Shown here: piece after piece, positions 17,243 through 28,255 of the stretch
How the letters are laid out: every line of letters begins with the position of its first letter
Position numbering within the stretch: position 1 is the first letter of the stretch
From: Holtermannia corniformis
Taxonomy: Eukaryota > Basidiomycota > Tremellomycetes > Holtermanniales
Length of the DNA: 64,000 bases
NCBI GenBank assembly: GCA_001599935.1
Contig: BCIJ01000006.1
Coordinates: 124,001-188,000 of the forward strand
Direction: 5' to 3'
The notes under the pieces: generated by a model
Seen by the model: the letters and a program-made list of their open reading frames with translations, nothing else
Database searches by the model: none
Told to the model about the DNA's origin: nothing
Made by a program: the position numbers and the translations under genes

Positions 17243-20200
17243 ATGTGGATTTCGGCAGCATCACTGCTGCTGTTTGCCACGCTCGCGCCACGCAGCCAAG
17301 TTTGCGCCATCACACAAGCGCGACGGCAGGAGCTCAGGGCAGAGACGAAGGAGGTGCGAGTTATCGGCGTTACACCTGATGCACCTAATTCTCGCAGATC
17401 TGGTATCACGGCTACAACAGCTACATCAACCATGCATTCCCGGCAGTGAGCCTACTCCAAAGGGGAATCATCATGCTCATTCAAGTCACAGGACGAGATC
17501 AAGCCGATATCGTGCACCCCCTTGCATCGACCAACCGCGACTCACGAGTTTCACCTAACCGACATTCTCGGCAACTACTCTCTCACCCAGCTCGATGTCC
17601 TTTCGACTCTGCCAGTCATCGCCCCCGAACTCTTTCCGGCTGCCATCGAGCGTGTCCTGCGCACAGTCTCGTTCGACCAAAATGTCAAAGTTCAAGTCTT
17701 CGAAGTGACCATCAGGGTCTTGGGCGCTCTCCTGAGCACGTATCAGACACTGGAGAAGAGCGAAGAGGCCTTGTTTCGACACAAGGAGGCAGTTCTTGCA
17801 CTGGCCGTGGATCTTGGTCAAAGACTACTGCCGGCGTTTGAGACTTCCACAGGCCTACCCTATGCGAGGGTGAATTTGCGGCATGGGGTGGAGAAGGGCG
17901 AAAGCATAGAGACGTGTCAGTTGAGCCTGGTAGACCTATATACAAGCTGACGAGGATACAGGTTCGGCCGGAGCGGGCAGCTTGATTCTCGAATTTGCGT
18001 CGTTGTCAAGACTTACTGGCGACGGCAGGTTCGAGGTGAGTGTAAGGATAATCCTCGACTGGCGGAGATCTGATCTGCCAGCGAGCTGCTCACAGGGCAT
18101 TCATGTCGCTTTGGAACCGCCGGTCACCACTCAATCTCATTTCAAACACGTTGGGCGTCACACACGGGAATTGGTTTGCGCCCGGCAATAGTGGCATCGG
18201 TGCAGGCATCGATAGCTTTTATGAGTATGCCATCAAGGCAGGGATCATGCTTGGTATGTGTAGTGCGTTACACTTGCGCTCACAAACTCATGCGAACAGG
18301 TGACGACACATATATGGACATTTGGGATGATGCGTACACTGCAGTCATGAGCCATCTCCGTTCATCCGACGGCTTCATTGTGAGTTGTTAGTGCTTGCGT
18401 AGATACCGACACTGACGACTGGCAAGTTTCGGCAGGTCAATTTCCGCTCAGGTCTCCCATCTACACCTACCACCATCGACTCGTTATCAGCCTTCTTTCC
18501 CTCAGTCCAAGTACTGGCGGGCGATATCGAAGGCGCAATCAAGTCTCACTTGGTGTTCTGGAATCTATGGCGCAAATTCAGTGCCCTTCCTGAGAGCTGG
18601 GATTATGTGAACAAGACGATAGAATGGGCAGGTTGGCCCGGGCGCCCAGGTGAGTGTCCAGCCACCCGCAGAATCCTACAGCTGACATGTAACAGAATTC
18701 ATCGAGTCTACCTACTACCTTTACAAAGTACGTCGAGTGACAGCTGATCGTGATAAAACTGACCCCGGCTCAGGCTACTGGTGATCCATTCTATCTGCGC
18801 GTCGGCGAGCGCGTTTTGCGTGATATCAAAGCTCGGACAGTCGTCAGATGCGGTCTGGCTACTCTGCGAAACGTAGTCACCGGCGAGGTGAGTACCCTTC
18901 CTCGGAAAACGTTGCAGGCTGATGCGACACTAGCTGGAAGACCGAATGGAGAGCTTTATGCTGTCTGAGACGCTCAAGGTGTGATCGACCGATCAGCCTT
19001 TTGCGAGGGGCTGACGGCTATGGCAGTACTTGTTCTTGCTCTTCGACGAAGCTTCCGACTCGCAAGGGGTAACCAATACTGTCTTCACCACGGAAGGACA
19101 CCCTCTTACCATGCCGCTACACCTGCAGACGACGCCATCGCCTATTCGCAGAGCTTTGCACGCTGGCGAAGTCCTGACTTGTCCCGCGTATCGGCCCCCG
19201 ACGCTCAATGGCATGGTCGTCGGTATCGAACGTCGTAGCGATTACGAGTATGCTCGAGAGCTTGTCGGTCTAAGTGTGGACGAACCACAAGTCGCTCAAG
19301 CGGAAGGGAGGTATTGGGACGGTGCTGGGTTCTGTGTAGAGCCCAAGTCGGCGACTCATGTGAGTTAAGCGAGACGATACCTTTCAACTTGATTGACGAT
19401 GCACGAGTCTTTCGAGATCGTATTGACACCCTCTGACGACTCCCCAATACCTCCCGAGGACAACTCACCGGCGCCTGACAAGGTCTTCCGGATCGAAAGT
19501 GGAGACTATGTGATCCGCAACATCACTGGGCTTCGTCTACGAGTACGCCATCGACTCGATGCAGCTGGATATGATGTGACGTTCAGTAGGTCGCGTCGTC
19601 TTAAGCAACCAGTCGCTGACATTTGCTAGTCGGGCCGCACCGCGTCCGTAGCGGTCAATCGGTCATCATCATCGACCCGTCGATGCACGGGTATCTACCT
19701 GCCCCAACGACGCCCAAAATGGACCGGTATGACCCTGCCGAGGTCATCCTTCAATTCTCGACCCTGGGAGACGACAGCGGGCTTCAAGACGGCACTCTAT
19801 CGACCTTTCTGCACGCAGCTGCTGCCACCGGCACCTTTGGACGTGCATTGAGCGAGTCCAACCGTGCCAAGCACTCGTTCGCGGTCGGTGGCGCGTCGAC
19901 GCTCCTCGCGTTGCCGCCGCTGGGCAACCCTTACGGATGCGTGCCGCACAATCGGTCAAAGCTCCCGGCCGGGCCCGAGCCCTTCGCGTTGCTTCTTCAT
20001 CGCGGGGAATGTACCTTCTTTGACAAGCTGCTGGCTGCCACACGAGCTGGCGCCAGCGCAGTCGTCATCATCGGTAACGATCACGACGATACTGTCGCCA
20101 CCCAGGGCCTCATCAGGCCTTCGGCAGATGGCGAGCCAGAAGACTTGCTTGCTGCAGTGCAAGAGACGGCTATCGTTTACGTCACCGGCGGGGTCGGTTA

Positions 20201-20414
20201 CCACGTTGAACAGCAGCTCAGCGAAACGGGTGAGGCGGGCTACGTCAATGTAGTCCTGTTCAAAGGCGACACGCTTAATGGAGGAGCTCGACAAGCCCCG
20301 ACGGGAGGCTCCGACACTAGCAATCCGGTCCGAGATACGACCCAAGACGGGTTCATGGCTGTCAACGGTCAGCGAATCGTCAATCTGCGCATCTCACGCG
20401 ACGTGGTCCCATGA
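17243..20414 (+). CDS. MNL1: EDEM/Mnl1-type GH47 alpha-mannosidase-like protein with PA domain
   Basis: ER-associated degradation factor that trims or recognises mannose on misfolded glycoproteins. Start at 17243 gives a signal peptide (MWISAASLLLFATLAPRSQV, then CA). The GH47 domain follows across about a dozen short introns: WYHGYNSYINHAFPA, DEIKPISCTP, ILGNYSLTQLDVLSTLPV, FEVTIRVLGALLSTYQ, NLRHGVEKGE, AGAGSLILEFASLSRLTG, GIGAGIDSFYEYAIKAGIML, HLVFWNLWRKFSALPESWD and EFIESTYYLYKATGDPFY. The C-terminal part carries a protease-associated (PA) domain (ALLLHRGECTFFDKLLAATR, GASAVVIIGNDHDD), as in EDEM3. It ends NLRISRDVVP, with no obvious HDEL. Length is about 850 residues. The Glu/Asp residues expected in the barrel appear conserved, but I have not checked each catalytic position. 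Confidence 0.9.
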
Positions 20415-20877
20415 GTTCGTGGGCTATAGGCGATTATACGACGTTGGCCGTCATACTCGGCGTTCTCCAATCAGTTTGCCTAGCTGCACGCTGCGCGCTG
20501 GTCCCACGTCCAGGCGGATCGCCTTGCATTCAGGCATTATTCGATGTGCCATCTAGCCACATATGCCGCCCGAGGAGGTAACTGTACATCAATGTATCAA
20601 ACATCGAATTACTACCAAGCAATGGTCCGCAGTCTCATTGTTTGAGTTTTGACACCAGCGCCTTGTCTGACGGCTCAGTTAACCAGACGCTTCCCGACCT
20701 TATTGAGTACTGCCTTGCCTCTGATGTATGACTGGGCCTGCTGTACAAACGCCAGTGTCGCATGTATCATGCTTGAAGGCAAAGTGGGCGATGGTAATAA
20801 TGCGCACGCGAGCGAGCAGGATGCCGAGAGAACCCGACCTGATCGCCTCGAGTCTTCCATAGCGACCATCACTCAGC
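20415..20877. other. Promoter region of DOT1
   Basis: About 460 bp, no supported exon. A short plus frame (20649-20918) overlaps the DOT1 start in another frame and looks like chance. Confidence 0.35.
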
Positions 20878-23074
20878 ATGGTCGGCTTCTTCGACGACGC
20901 GCCAGCATCGAGCAGTAAAGCGAAGACTGTCGTAGTCACTCGCAAGACCACCGTTCCAAAGCCGAAGCCAACACAAGCTGTGCCTAGACCTCGGCCCGTC
21001 AATCAGCCATCACTAGCTCGCCATGATGCCAAGAAGCGACCTAGACTGGAGTCGTCAACTTCGGCATCGAGCTCGGTGACGCTAGGCAGACGGACGGAGG
21101 GGTCAGCAGACGCCGAAAAGCGGCACAAGAAAGCCAGGCGGCGACAACATGATATGCGAGTCATGCCTGAATCGGAATCTGAAGATGAGGAAGAGACGAG
21201 CAAAGCCAAGAGCTCAGACGCGGAGCGGTGGGTGGGGAGGGAGATTTTCAATGTGGAACAGGTGACCGTAGACGCATGGCGCGGCTTCCATGCGAGTGAA
21301 CAGCTCGTCCTGCCATTGCTTGACAAGTTTGTACCCTGTGAGCCTACGAAAACGATGGGGGTCCGTGCGTTTCGCTGATGGGGTGCAGTCTTTCCCCAGG
21401 AGGGCTTCGAGAATGCAGAGCCACTTCCATATGTCGAGCTTGTATATCCTGCAGCAGCAGACTGCAAGGAAAAGTGAGCCGATAGCATCAATGGGCCGTA
21501 CCGAGCTGACGAGCTACCAAGATTTCTGCTGCTTGAGCCGCGAGCGAGTAAAGGCGAGCTAGCAAGAGAGTATTCTCCTATAAGCGAGCTTGTCCGAGCT
21601 ATACACACCATTGTGAAGCGTGAGTATCTCTCGGCCGTAGTCAGCGGCTCGAACGAAGTGCTAATGATTGCCGCTCATAGACTATATACCTATATCAAGT
21701 GCTCACATCTTTGGACCACTGCCTTCCGACTCCCTATTCATCCCTGCTTCCACCTCTACATTGCTTCACTCACAGCCCGGCACGCCATCGCGCACACCGA
21801 CCAGCAGCTCAACCCCTCAACCCGCCCCTCAAGAGCACGAAGAGACCATCCTTCGTGCTCTACACAAGTCCATCAATCGTCGTGATGGCCCTGGTTTTGT
21901 CGCTGCCGTCAAAAGGTTTAACGAAGCTTTCAACTCTGCCCGAGCCGATGGTGGTCTGAAAACTCATCTCGAAAGCGTCGGCTCGGGCAAGAAAGTGCTC
22001 AGAGAGGAATGGGAGGACATGGTTGACTTTGTGCATGATCAGGCGTATGCTCGTGTTGTCGGTCCCTACTCCAAGACTCTAGAGGTGAGAGAACTAGGCA
22101 AGCCATGTAGGTGCTCATGAATGCAGCACCCGGTTATACCGGACGGCGTCGGTGTCACGGACAAGGAGGGAGCGTACGGTGAACTACGGCATCGGTTTGT
22201 TCAGAAACTGCCCGCTGATTCTATGCTCACGCAACTCAGCTTCATGAGCAAGATCATCCAGCAAACCGGACTGGGTCCCCAGTCGGTTTTGTCAGTGGTT
22301 TGGCAAAATGCACGTTGCTTGCTGACAAGGCTTTCAGTGTGGATCTTGGCAGCGGCGTTGGTAATTGCGTGCTTCAAGCTGCCTTGCAGTGAGTGTACAG
22401 CCTCAACCATGCGTGACAGTATCTCATAACACTAGATCCGGGTGTGCGAGGTTCGCGATCTTGCACCGAACCAGGTACGATAGCTCACACCCCACAGCTA
22501 CGGTTGGGAACTCCTTCCTGTACCAAGCAAGTGCGCGCGATTGCAAGTCGATGAGGTCAAGAAACGCTGGGCAATGTGGCGTCTTGTCGGCAACCAAGAC
22601 GTCGAGACTATAGAGGGCGACTTTCGCGATCCCAGCGTTGCCAAAAAGCTGAAAGAGGCGGATGTGGTGGTGAGTGTCGTCAAGCCCACAGCCGCAGCCT
22701 GCGGCTGATACGTTGCAGCTTGTGAACAACGAAGTGTTCCCATCGTCCCTTAATCACGACTTGGAGCACCTCTTCTTGGAGCTGCGCGATGGTGCGACCG
22801 TCGTGAGCCTCAAACCATTCCAGCCCGAAGGTTTCCGGATGAACGATAACAACGTTAGTCAATCCCAAGCGTGCGGTTGAAGGAGGCTGATCGGACGCGA
22901 TAGTGCGACTCGTTTGCCGCCATCTTGCGCTGCACAGTCCACGAGTACCAGAACGATTGGGTGTCTTGGAAGTCGGGTGCGGACAAGTACTACGTGCAAG
23001 TCATTGACCGCACGATGCGCAAGCGTTTTGATAGGGCTGGCCTGGCTCAACGACGGTATGCTCTCGCGCGGTGA
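20878..23074 (+). CDS. DOT1: Histone H3-K79 methyltransferase DOT1
   Basis: Methylates lysine 79 of histone H3; acts in silencing and the DNA damage response. The N-terminus is basic and disordered (KKRPRLESS, EKRHKKARRRQHD), suited to nucleosome or DNA binding, followed by acidic SESEDEEE. The catalytic domain spans several short introns: FDYIP-like start of the fold (DYIPISSAHIFGPLPSD), VKRFNEAFNSARADGGLK, the SAM-binding motif VDLGSGVGNCVLQAAL (split by an intron after SVL), VEEVKKRWAMW-type helix (LQVDEVKKRWAMWRLVG), EGDFRDP, the catalytic LVNNEVFPSSLNHDLEHLFL, and VVSLKPFQPEGFRMND. It ends QRRYALAR at 23074. All DOT1 motifs (the N-N-x-x-F loop and the SAM site) are intact, so it should be active. 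Confidence 0.93.
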
Positions 23075-23421
23075 TTCTGTATGCATCAGATCGCCTCCCT
23101 CATGCTGGGTGCCATCCGGGACCCTTGAGCTCGCCTGCCCGAGATTGAGCTCCGTGTGCGACTACATCTTGACTATCACTTGTGATTGTCTCTCCCTTTT
23201 TCTTTTCCTCCACTCCAGCTCCGCCTTATCCGCTCTTTTCAGTCGTGTGCATTGGTGGGCAAGTCACTTTTGCCCGCTGCCACAACTGCCACATAGTCGC
23301 GCGTGCACGTGCCTATTTTCCACCGCATAACAGCGGTGGCGGGTGACGTAGCGCCCGCGGTGCTCTTTGGTTTGCTTCCCGTCTCCCATCACAAACATCG
23401 ACAACAGCACGCCAACGAGCA
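23075..23421. other. Gap between DOT1 and POM33
   Basis: About 350 bp with a pyrimidine-rich stretch (TCTCCCTTTTTCTTTTCCTCC) near 23190. It is the likely POM33 promoter. No exon is supported. Confidence 0.35.
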
Positions 23422-24604
23422 ATGGCAGGCCCAATCGACCTCCACTACGTCTGGGCAGTAGGCCACGTACTCGTCTTCCTCTCGTCCCGTTAGTCATCCG
23501 TTCCGTTGACAAGATGCGGGCTCGGTCTGACAGCCGGCAGTGCGCATCTTCCAGGTCGACTTGTTTTTTGGCACCCCCAGCAAGTTCTGGTACACCCGTA
23601 TGTGGACACGATAGCATACTGTGCGCGGCCGCTGAAATGCGCTACAGTCGCCTACGCGGGCGCTTTGCTATCGTACAGCATTGTCGTGTACAAGTCGCTT
23701 GGGATCCCGCAGTTGAACGCCGTCTGGGCCCGGCGAGCCTTTCTCGATGAAAACGTACAGTATGCCGTGTTGGCCACGTACTGGTAAGTCTGCGTACCAC
23801 CCAATCCCCAATCGGTAGGCTGATCTAATCGCAGGGCTGTGTCCAAGCCAGTGCACCGTACGCCGTTTGCACCCGCCCAAGCACACGATGCTGACGGTTA
23901 ACAGTGTCTCTGATCCCATTCTTCATCTTCTCCTTGTTCCACTGCCTCACGTTCCTGCGCACAAACGTCCTGCCCAAGTTCATTCCGGCGTGAGTCTGCG
24001 CCATGTCGTCATCAGCAGTGTCTCACTCTGTGCAGTTCTGCCGCTCCTGCACCTGGCGGCGCCGGCGCTGCATCTCAGGCGCAGCGTGCACCTCTGTCGG
24101 CCGTCGAGAAGCTCAGCCGCCGCATCCAGCTCTGGGTCAAAGGTGGGTGAACGCTGTCTCTACGTCATGAGAAAGGAACTGATGTGGGCGTCAGGCAACT
24201 ATGACAAGGCCATGACATTTGTCGCCTACGCCGAGCTGTTCATCCTGCTCCGCGTCGTCCTTGGCGCCGTCACGTCAGTCCCTCTTCTCGTACCCGCGCC
24301 AGTGATACTAAGTCAACGCAGCTTCCAATCCTCCCTCTTGGCGCCAATCTTCCTCGCCCATTTTATCCGCCTCAGGTACTGGGCTTCCTCCTTCACCAAA
24401 GTCGCCGTACAAGACGCGACCTCGCGCATCGATGCGTTTGCAAACGCTCGCGGCGGCTTCATCCAGAGCTCGTGGGGTCAAGTCAAGAATGTCGTCCAGG
24501 CTTGGGCTGGTCGGGTCATGGTCCCGCCCCAGGCTGCTGCCGGTGCTGGCGGGCCGGCCGCACAGGGCCCTGGTGCCCAGGCTGCCACTGCCGGCCGGCG
24601 CTGA
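23422..24604 (+). CDS. POM33: POM33/TMEM33-family membrane protein
   Basis: Family members shape ER tubules and help distribute nuclear pores. From ATG 23422 (MAGPIDLHYVWAVGHVLVF) an intron with a GTTAGT donor leads to RIFQVDLFFGTPSKFWYT. The next exons give VAYAGALLSYSIVVYKSLG, ENVQYAVLATYW, LIPFFIFSLFHCLTFLRTN and NYDKAMTFVAYAELFILLR, each a membrane segment typical of TMEM33. A conserved FQSSLLAPIFLAHFIRLRYW segment follows, then a soluble tail ending in Gly/Ala/Pro-rich sequence (AQAATAGRR). Length is about 300 residues, normal for the family. The ENVQY motif is a hallmark. Introns are all near 50 bp. Confidence 0.85.
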
Positions 24605-24898
24605 GTGCGCGTACGGCTGAGTGCGCGAAGAGCGAGAGACGAGATGAGATACGAGCGTAGTGGAGATGTGATAATGTGGTGGTGAACGCGTCACGATAGG
24701 GATCGAGCCGTGATCTCATGGCTGTTTGCATTTTATCAGTCAGTAAGCAAGCGTACGGTGGCTATCTCTAGCACGGCCATGGTGCACAGTAGCTCCAGCA
24801 CAGCGCAGTCGCAGTCATTCATCGCAGTCACTGATCGTATACAAACTCTCGCCTCATCAACCCTCTCAAGATTTTCTTGTTTGGCCAGAGCGACCCGC
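24605..24898. other. Convergent spacer POM33/ADH
   Basis: About 290 bp between two stop codons of convergent genes. It contains shadow frames only. Confidence 0.4.
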
Positions 24899-26628
24899 TC
24901 ACTGGCAGCAATCCAGCACGACGCGGCCGGTAAGTTTACCGTTCAAGATCCTGTCATAGACCGATTCCAAGTTACCGAGTGGTTCCGTCACGTAGTGGCT
25001 CTTGACGAGGCCGCGCGCTGCAAAGTCGAGCGATTCGATCGCGTCTTGGCGGTTGCCGACAAAGGAGCCGACGACGACCTTGCCTTCGCACACGGCGGAG
25101 AAGACGGGGATCTTGATGTCGGTGATGGGGAGGCCGACGAGGACGAGGGTGCCGCCCGGGCTGGGGATGGGAGATGAGCGGGTGGGGAATGAGTGGGGCA
25201 GAAGGACTCACCGAAGGAAAGCAAAGGCTTGTTCATACGCTGCCGCCGAACCACTCGCGACGATCGCAGCCTATTTAGTATTGCATCAGCCTCATTGCAC
25301 CCCTCGATACCCCCCAGAGCACTCACATGCGGTCCCGAACCACCCGTCACCTTCTTGACAGCGGCGACCAAATCCTTCTCAACCTTGAAATCAACAAACA
25401 CCTCGGCTCCGAGCTCCTTGCAGAGCGCTTCCTTGTCCTTGCCCGTATCGACGGCGACGATGCGGAGCGAGAGGCAGCGCGCGTACTGGACGGCCAAGTG
25501 GCCTAGACCGCCACCGGCGCCCGAGATGAGGATCCAGTCTCCGGGCTTCGTGCGCGCGTTCTTGATCGCTTTCCAGACGGTGACCTGTGATGCGGTCAGT
25601 GAGTAACTAAGTGGGCGAGGGCACGTACGCCTGCACAGAGGATTGCTGCGATTGTCAGTCAAGGTATAGATGAGACACGCCGAGGGACTCACGCGCTGCG
25701 GCGCCCATGTCGAGTTCATCGGGGATCACGGTCAGGTGCTTGAGGTAGGAAACGGCGTATCTGATAGAAGAGCGTTAGCGTCGGTTGCAAGTCATAGTGC
25801 AGCCGTTGATGGTCTCGTCGGTCAAGCTATACGACGCGCCGAAAGCGCATCAGCGACTCGAGAGCACTACGCGTTGACCTAGGCAGCCAGGTAATGTGAC
25901 GAGAGCATTCAACCGCTGGCTAGTCGCGTGCACTAGGTCCAAGAAGTACCACAGCGGGACGAAAAGAATCTCACACAGCGATCCTTTCACCGGCAACGCG
26001 CGCAAAGAATCACACTCACTGCTGGAACGAGCCATCGACGAGGTAACCTGAGAACTTTGCCTGCGCGCAGTGGGCTTCGAGCCCGGTCCGGCAGAGCTCG
26101 CAGTCGAGGCACGAGTCGGCGAGCCACTTGATGCCGACGCGGGCGCCGATCTTGAGCGGTGAATCCGAGTTGTCTGGTGGGCTATCAGCTGTCTTGTTGA
26201 CGGGGTGGATGGACGTACCGCCGATTGCGACGATTTCACTTTGCCGACGTTAGACTGTGAGAGATAGTGATGAGAACAGACTGACCCTGCGCCTTCGTGG
26301 CCGCCGACAAGAGGGAGCTTTGCATCGAGTGGCCAGTCGCCCTTCCATGCGTGCAGGTCGGTGTGGCATACGCCCGAGTAGAGGACCTAGTGTTCGCGGC
26401 GATGAGCTCTGCGCTGTGCACGGAACGGACAAACCGACCTTTACGAGTGCTTGGCCCGGCTTGAGGTCCTGTTGCTGGACGACAGGGTGGTCTTTGACGA
26501 GCTTGAGCGGTCCGTTGTGCTTGTCGAACACCTTGTTGCGTGAGCTGACGATGCATCCGAGGATTGCATCCGATCCGAGCTCGACTCACGACGGCCGATT
26601 GGACTTTGGGGATCGAGGGTGCGCTCAT
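24899..26628 (-). CDS. ADH1: Zinc-dependent alcohol dehydrogenase
   Basis: Reversibly oxidises ethanol or reduces acetaldehyde with NAD(H), probably in the cytosol since no clear presequence is seen. Start at 26628 ([14 protein letters not shown]). Then [33 protein letters not shown] (catalytic zinc Cys), VGGHEGAG (zinc His), the structural zinc loop [29 protein letters not shown], the NAD-binding [15 protein letters not shown], and [14 protein letters not shown]. It ends GRVVLDCCQ at 24899. The layout matches fungal tetrameric ADHs (about 350 residues). Six or more short introns interrupt it. Zinc ligands and the Gly-rich motif are intact. The gene symbol indicates family resemblance, not orthology to a particular isozyme. 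Confidence 0.9.
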
Positions 26629-27159
26629 GGTGGTATAGAGTCTAGTGAGAGTCACTGGGCGAGGTCTGGTGTGCGCCCAGCGTGCTTTATACCTTGGCGG
26701 CGCTGATGCGAGTTCGGGCGCTCTCGCACCGAGGCGGCCCCGGTCGGCGTCAGCTGCCACTGCCGCGCACAAGCTTAAGATGGCAAGAGGGCGAGAGCGA
26801 GGGCTGGCGCCGCAGGCACTCGGCCGTAGCGCCGAACCCCAGCGGTGGGAGGCAGCCGCGCGAGAGTGAGCGAGCATTGGGATGGTCATGTCAGCTGGTG
26901 CATGTCTGATGACTGCGACTATAAGCTGCGGGTGGTGCCACTGCCACTGCTCAAGGACAGCGCACGGATCACCAGCGCCGGCGCCGTCTCGGCGGCTTGA
27001 CCCGTAGCGCACCGGAACCGGCCGCAGCGACCGGTATGCATCACATGAAAGATAATGACAATACACGAACGCCATGACTCATGTCAGCCAACCAGCTAAC
27101 AAACCCCCAGCACAAAGTCGTACAGTTGCAGCTACAGTGCACAACCGCAACGCCCCACA
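26629..27159. other. Divergent promoter region ADH / uL30m
   Basis: About 530 bp between two divergent start codons. It contains the TATA-like element above. Long minus-strand frames crossing it are GC-driven shadows. Confidence 0.45.
26686..26691 (-). promoter_or_regulatory. Probable TATA box of the ADH gene
   Basis: TATAAA on the minus strand (in GGTATAAAGC), about 58 bp before the ADH start codon. That is a fitting position for a strongly expressed metabolic gene with a short leader. Confidence 0.5.
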
Positions 27160-27540
27160 ATGTCAGCACGGCGTATCAGCACCAGCCTCGGCACCCTCTA
27201 CACCCACGGCCAACCCCTAGCGTCCACATCCCGCCTCCCGCTCCAATCCACCACGGCAACGCACCACCTCATCACCCTCCGCCGGTCCCCGATCGGTCTC
27301 CCACCCGCCTCGAGAGCGACGCTCGAAGCGCTCGGTCTGCACAGGCTGCACCAATCCGTCCTGCACCCGTTCTCGGCCACGGCCGCGGGCCAGATTCTCA
27401 AAGTCAAAGAATTGGTAAACGTCAGCAACGTAGAGTATGAACACGGCTTGAAGGCGTGTGTGAGGGCTCGAGCCGAGGGTAGTGGGTTGAGAGTCGCGGG
27501 TAGGGAGTATGGCGGTGGCAAGGGCGAGGTCAGGGTATGA
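27160..27540 (+). CDS. MRPL33: Mitochondrial ribosomal protein uL30m
   Basis: Large-subunit mitoribosomal protein. A single exon from ATG 27160 ([17 protein letters not shown]), whose Arg/Ser/Thr-rich start fits a mitochondrial presequence. The uL30 fold is seen in [32 protein letters not shown] and IKVKELV-type sequence ([14 protein letters not shown]). The RSPIG-(~12)-LGL-HRLH spacing is diagnostic of bacterial-type L30. About 126 residues, with a basic C-terminal extension ([17 protein letters not shown]) beyond the core, as is common in fungal versions. Divergent from ADH. Confidence 0.83.
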   Translation: MSARRISTSLGTLYTHGQPLASTSRLPLQSTTATHHLITLRRSPIGLPPASRATLEALGLHRLHQSVLHPFSATAAGQILKVKELVNVSNVEYEHGLKACVRARAEGSGLRVAGREYGGGKGEVRV

Positions 27541-28255
27541 ACGTCGGTGCGTGCAGCGAGGGACAGTCTTGTGAGCGAAGAGCTGATCAAGCGCGCAGGC
27601 GTCGCAGAGGCTGCAGACGTTTGAGGGTAGCAACAACAGCGCATATGTACTAGTACGGTGCAACCAGTATAGTCCCGATCGCTCATTCGCGCCCTGAACG
27701 AGCCCGGGCCAAGTTGAAGCCCACGCAGAGAGTCCTCGGCAGCACAGTCAGCTACCGACACTACCAGCCATAGTGCCGACTGATAGAACCCTGACAATCG
27801 CATCGATCCATCTCGGCTACCGCCGTCCGTGACTTCCTCTGATCAGCACAAGGGCCACGGACTCTCCTGCACTAGACTCACCACGCAGCATTCCACATCC
27901 CCGACCGTCACAGAAAGCATCAAGAGTAGTTATAGATGGGTAGCCAAGTCCCTTGCGATTGCCCACTGCGATCGATCCTATCTCCATCAAGTTCTTCTGC
28001 GTGGTCGCCGCATCCGAGGTCCATGGACGTTCCCGGCGCATACACACTGGCATCGCGGCTCCGCCGCTCGCCTCTCGACCCACTGGACATGCAATTCATC
28101 TTCTTTATTCAACACGCCCACAGGCGGCTAGACACAGCTTTGACCTCTTTACCGAGGCAAGCAAGCACACTAACACAAGGGGGTTTGGGTTCGATACACT
28201 AACAAGACACTCTCTTTTGTTGTTTCGCCGTCGGAGGGGGTGTACAAGCTCTCAT
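27541..28255. other. Intergenic, uL30m to PUF gene
   Basis: About 715 bp between the uL30m stop and the PUF stop codon. Long overlapping frames on both strands are present but none has a recognisable domain. It probably holds the two 3' UTRs. Confidence 0.4.

Noticed and set aside
23367..23750. 127-codon plus-strand frame at POM33 start
   Set aside because: It crosses the POM33 intron and does not give any of the family motifs; the spliced frame does.
26236..27075. 279-codon minus-strand frame upstream of ADH
   Set aside because: Overlaps the ADH first exon and the divergent promoter; only the part from MSAPSIPKV is real coding, the rest is GC-rich antisense/promoter sequence.
28180..28205. 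Sequence GGGTTCGATACAC resembling a tRNA T-arm
   Set aside because: No acceptor stem, D-arm or anticodon arm can be paired around it.
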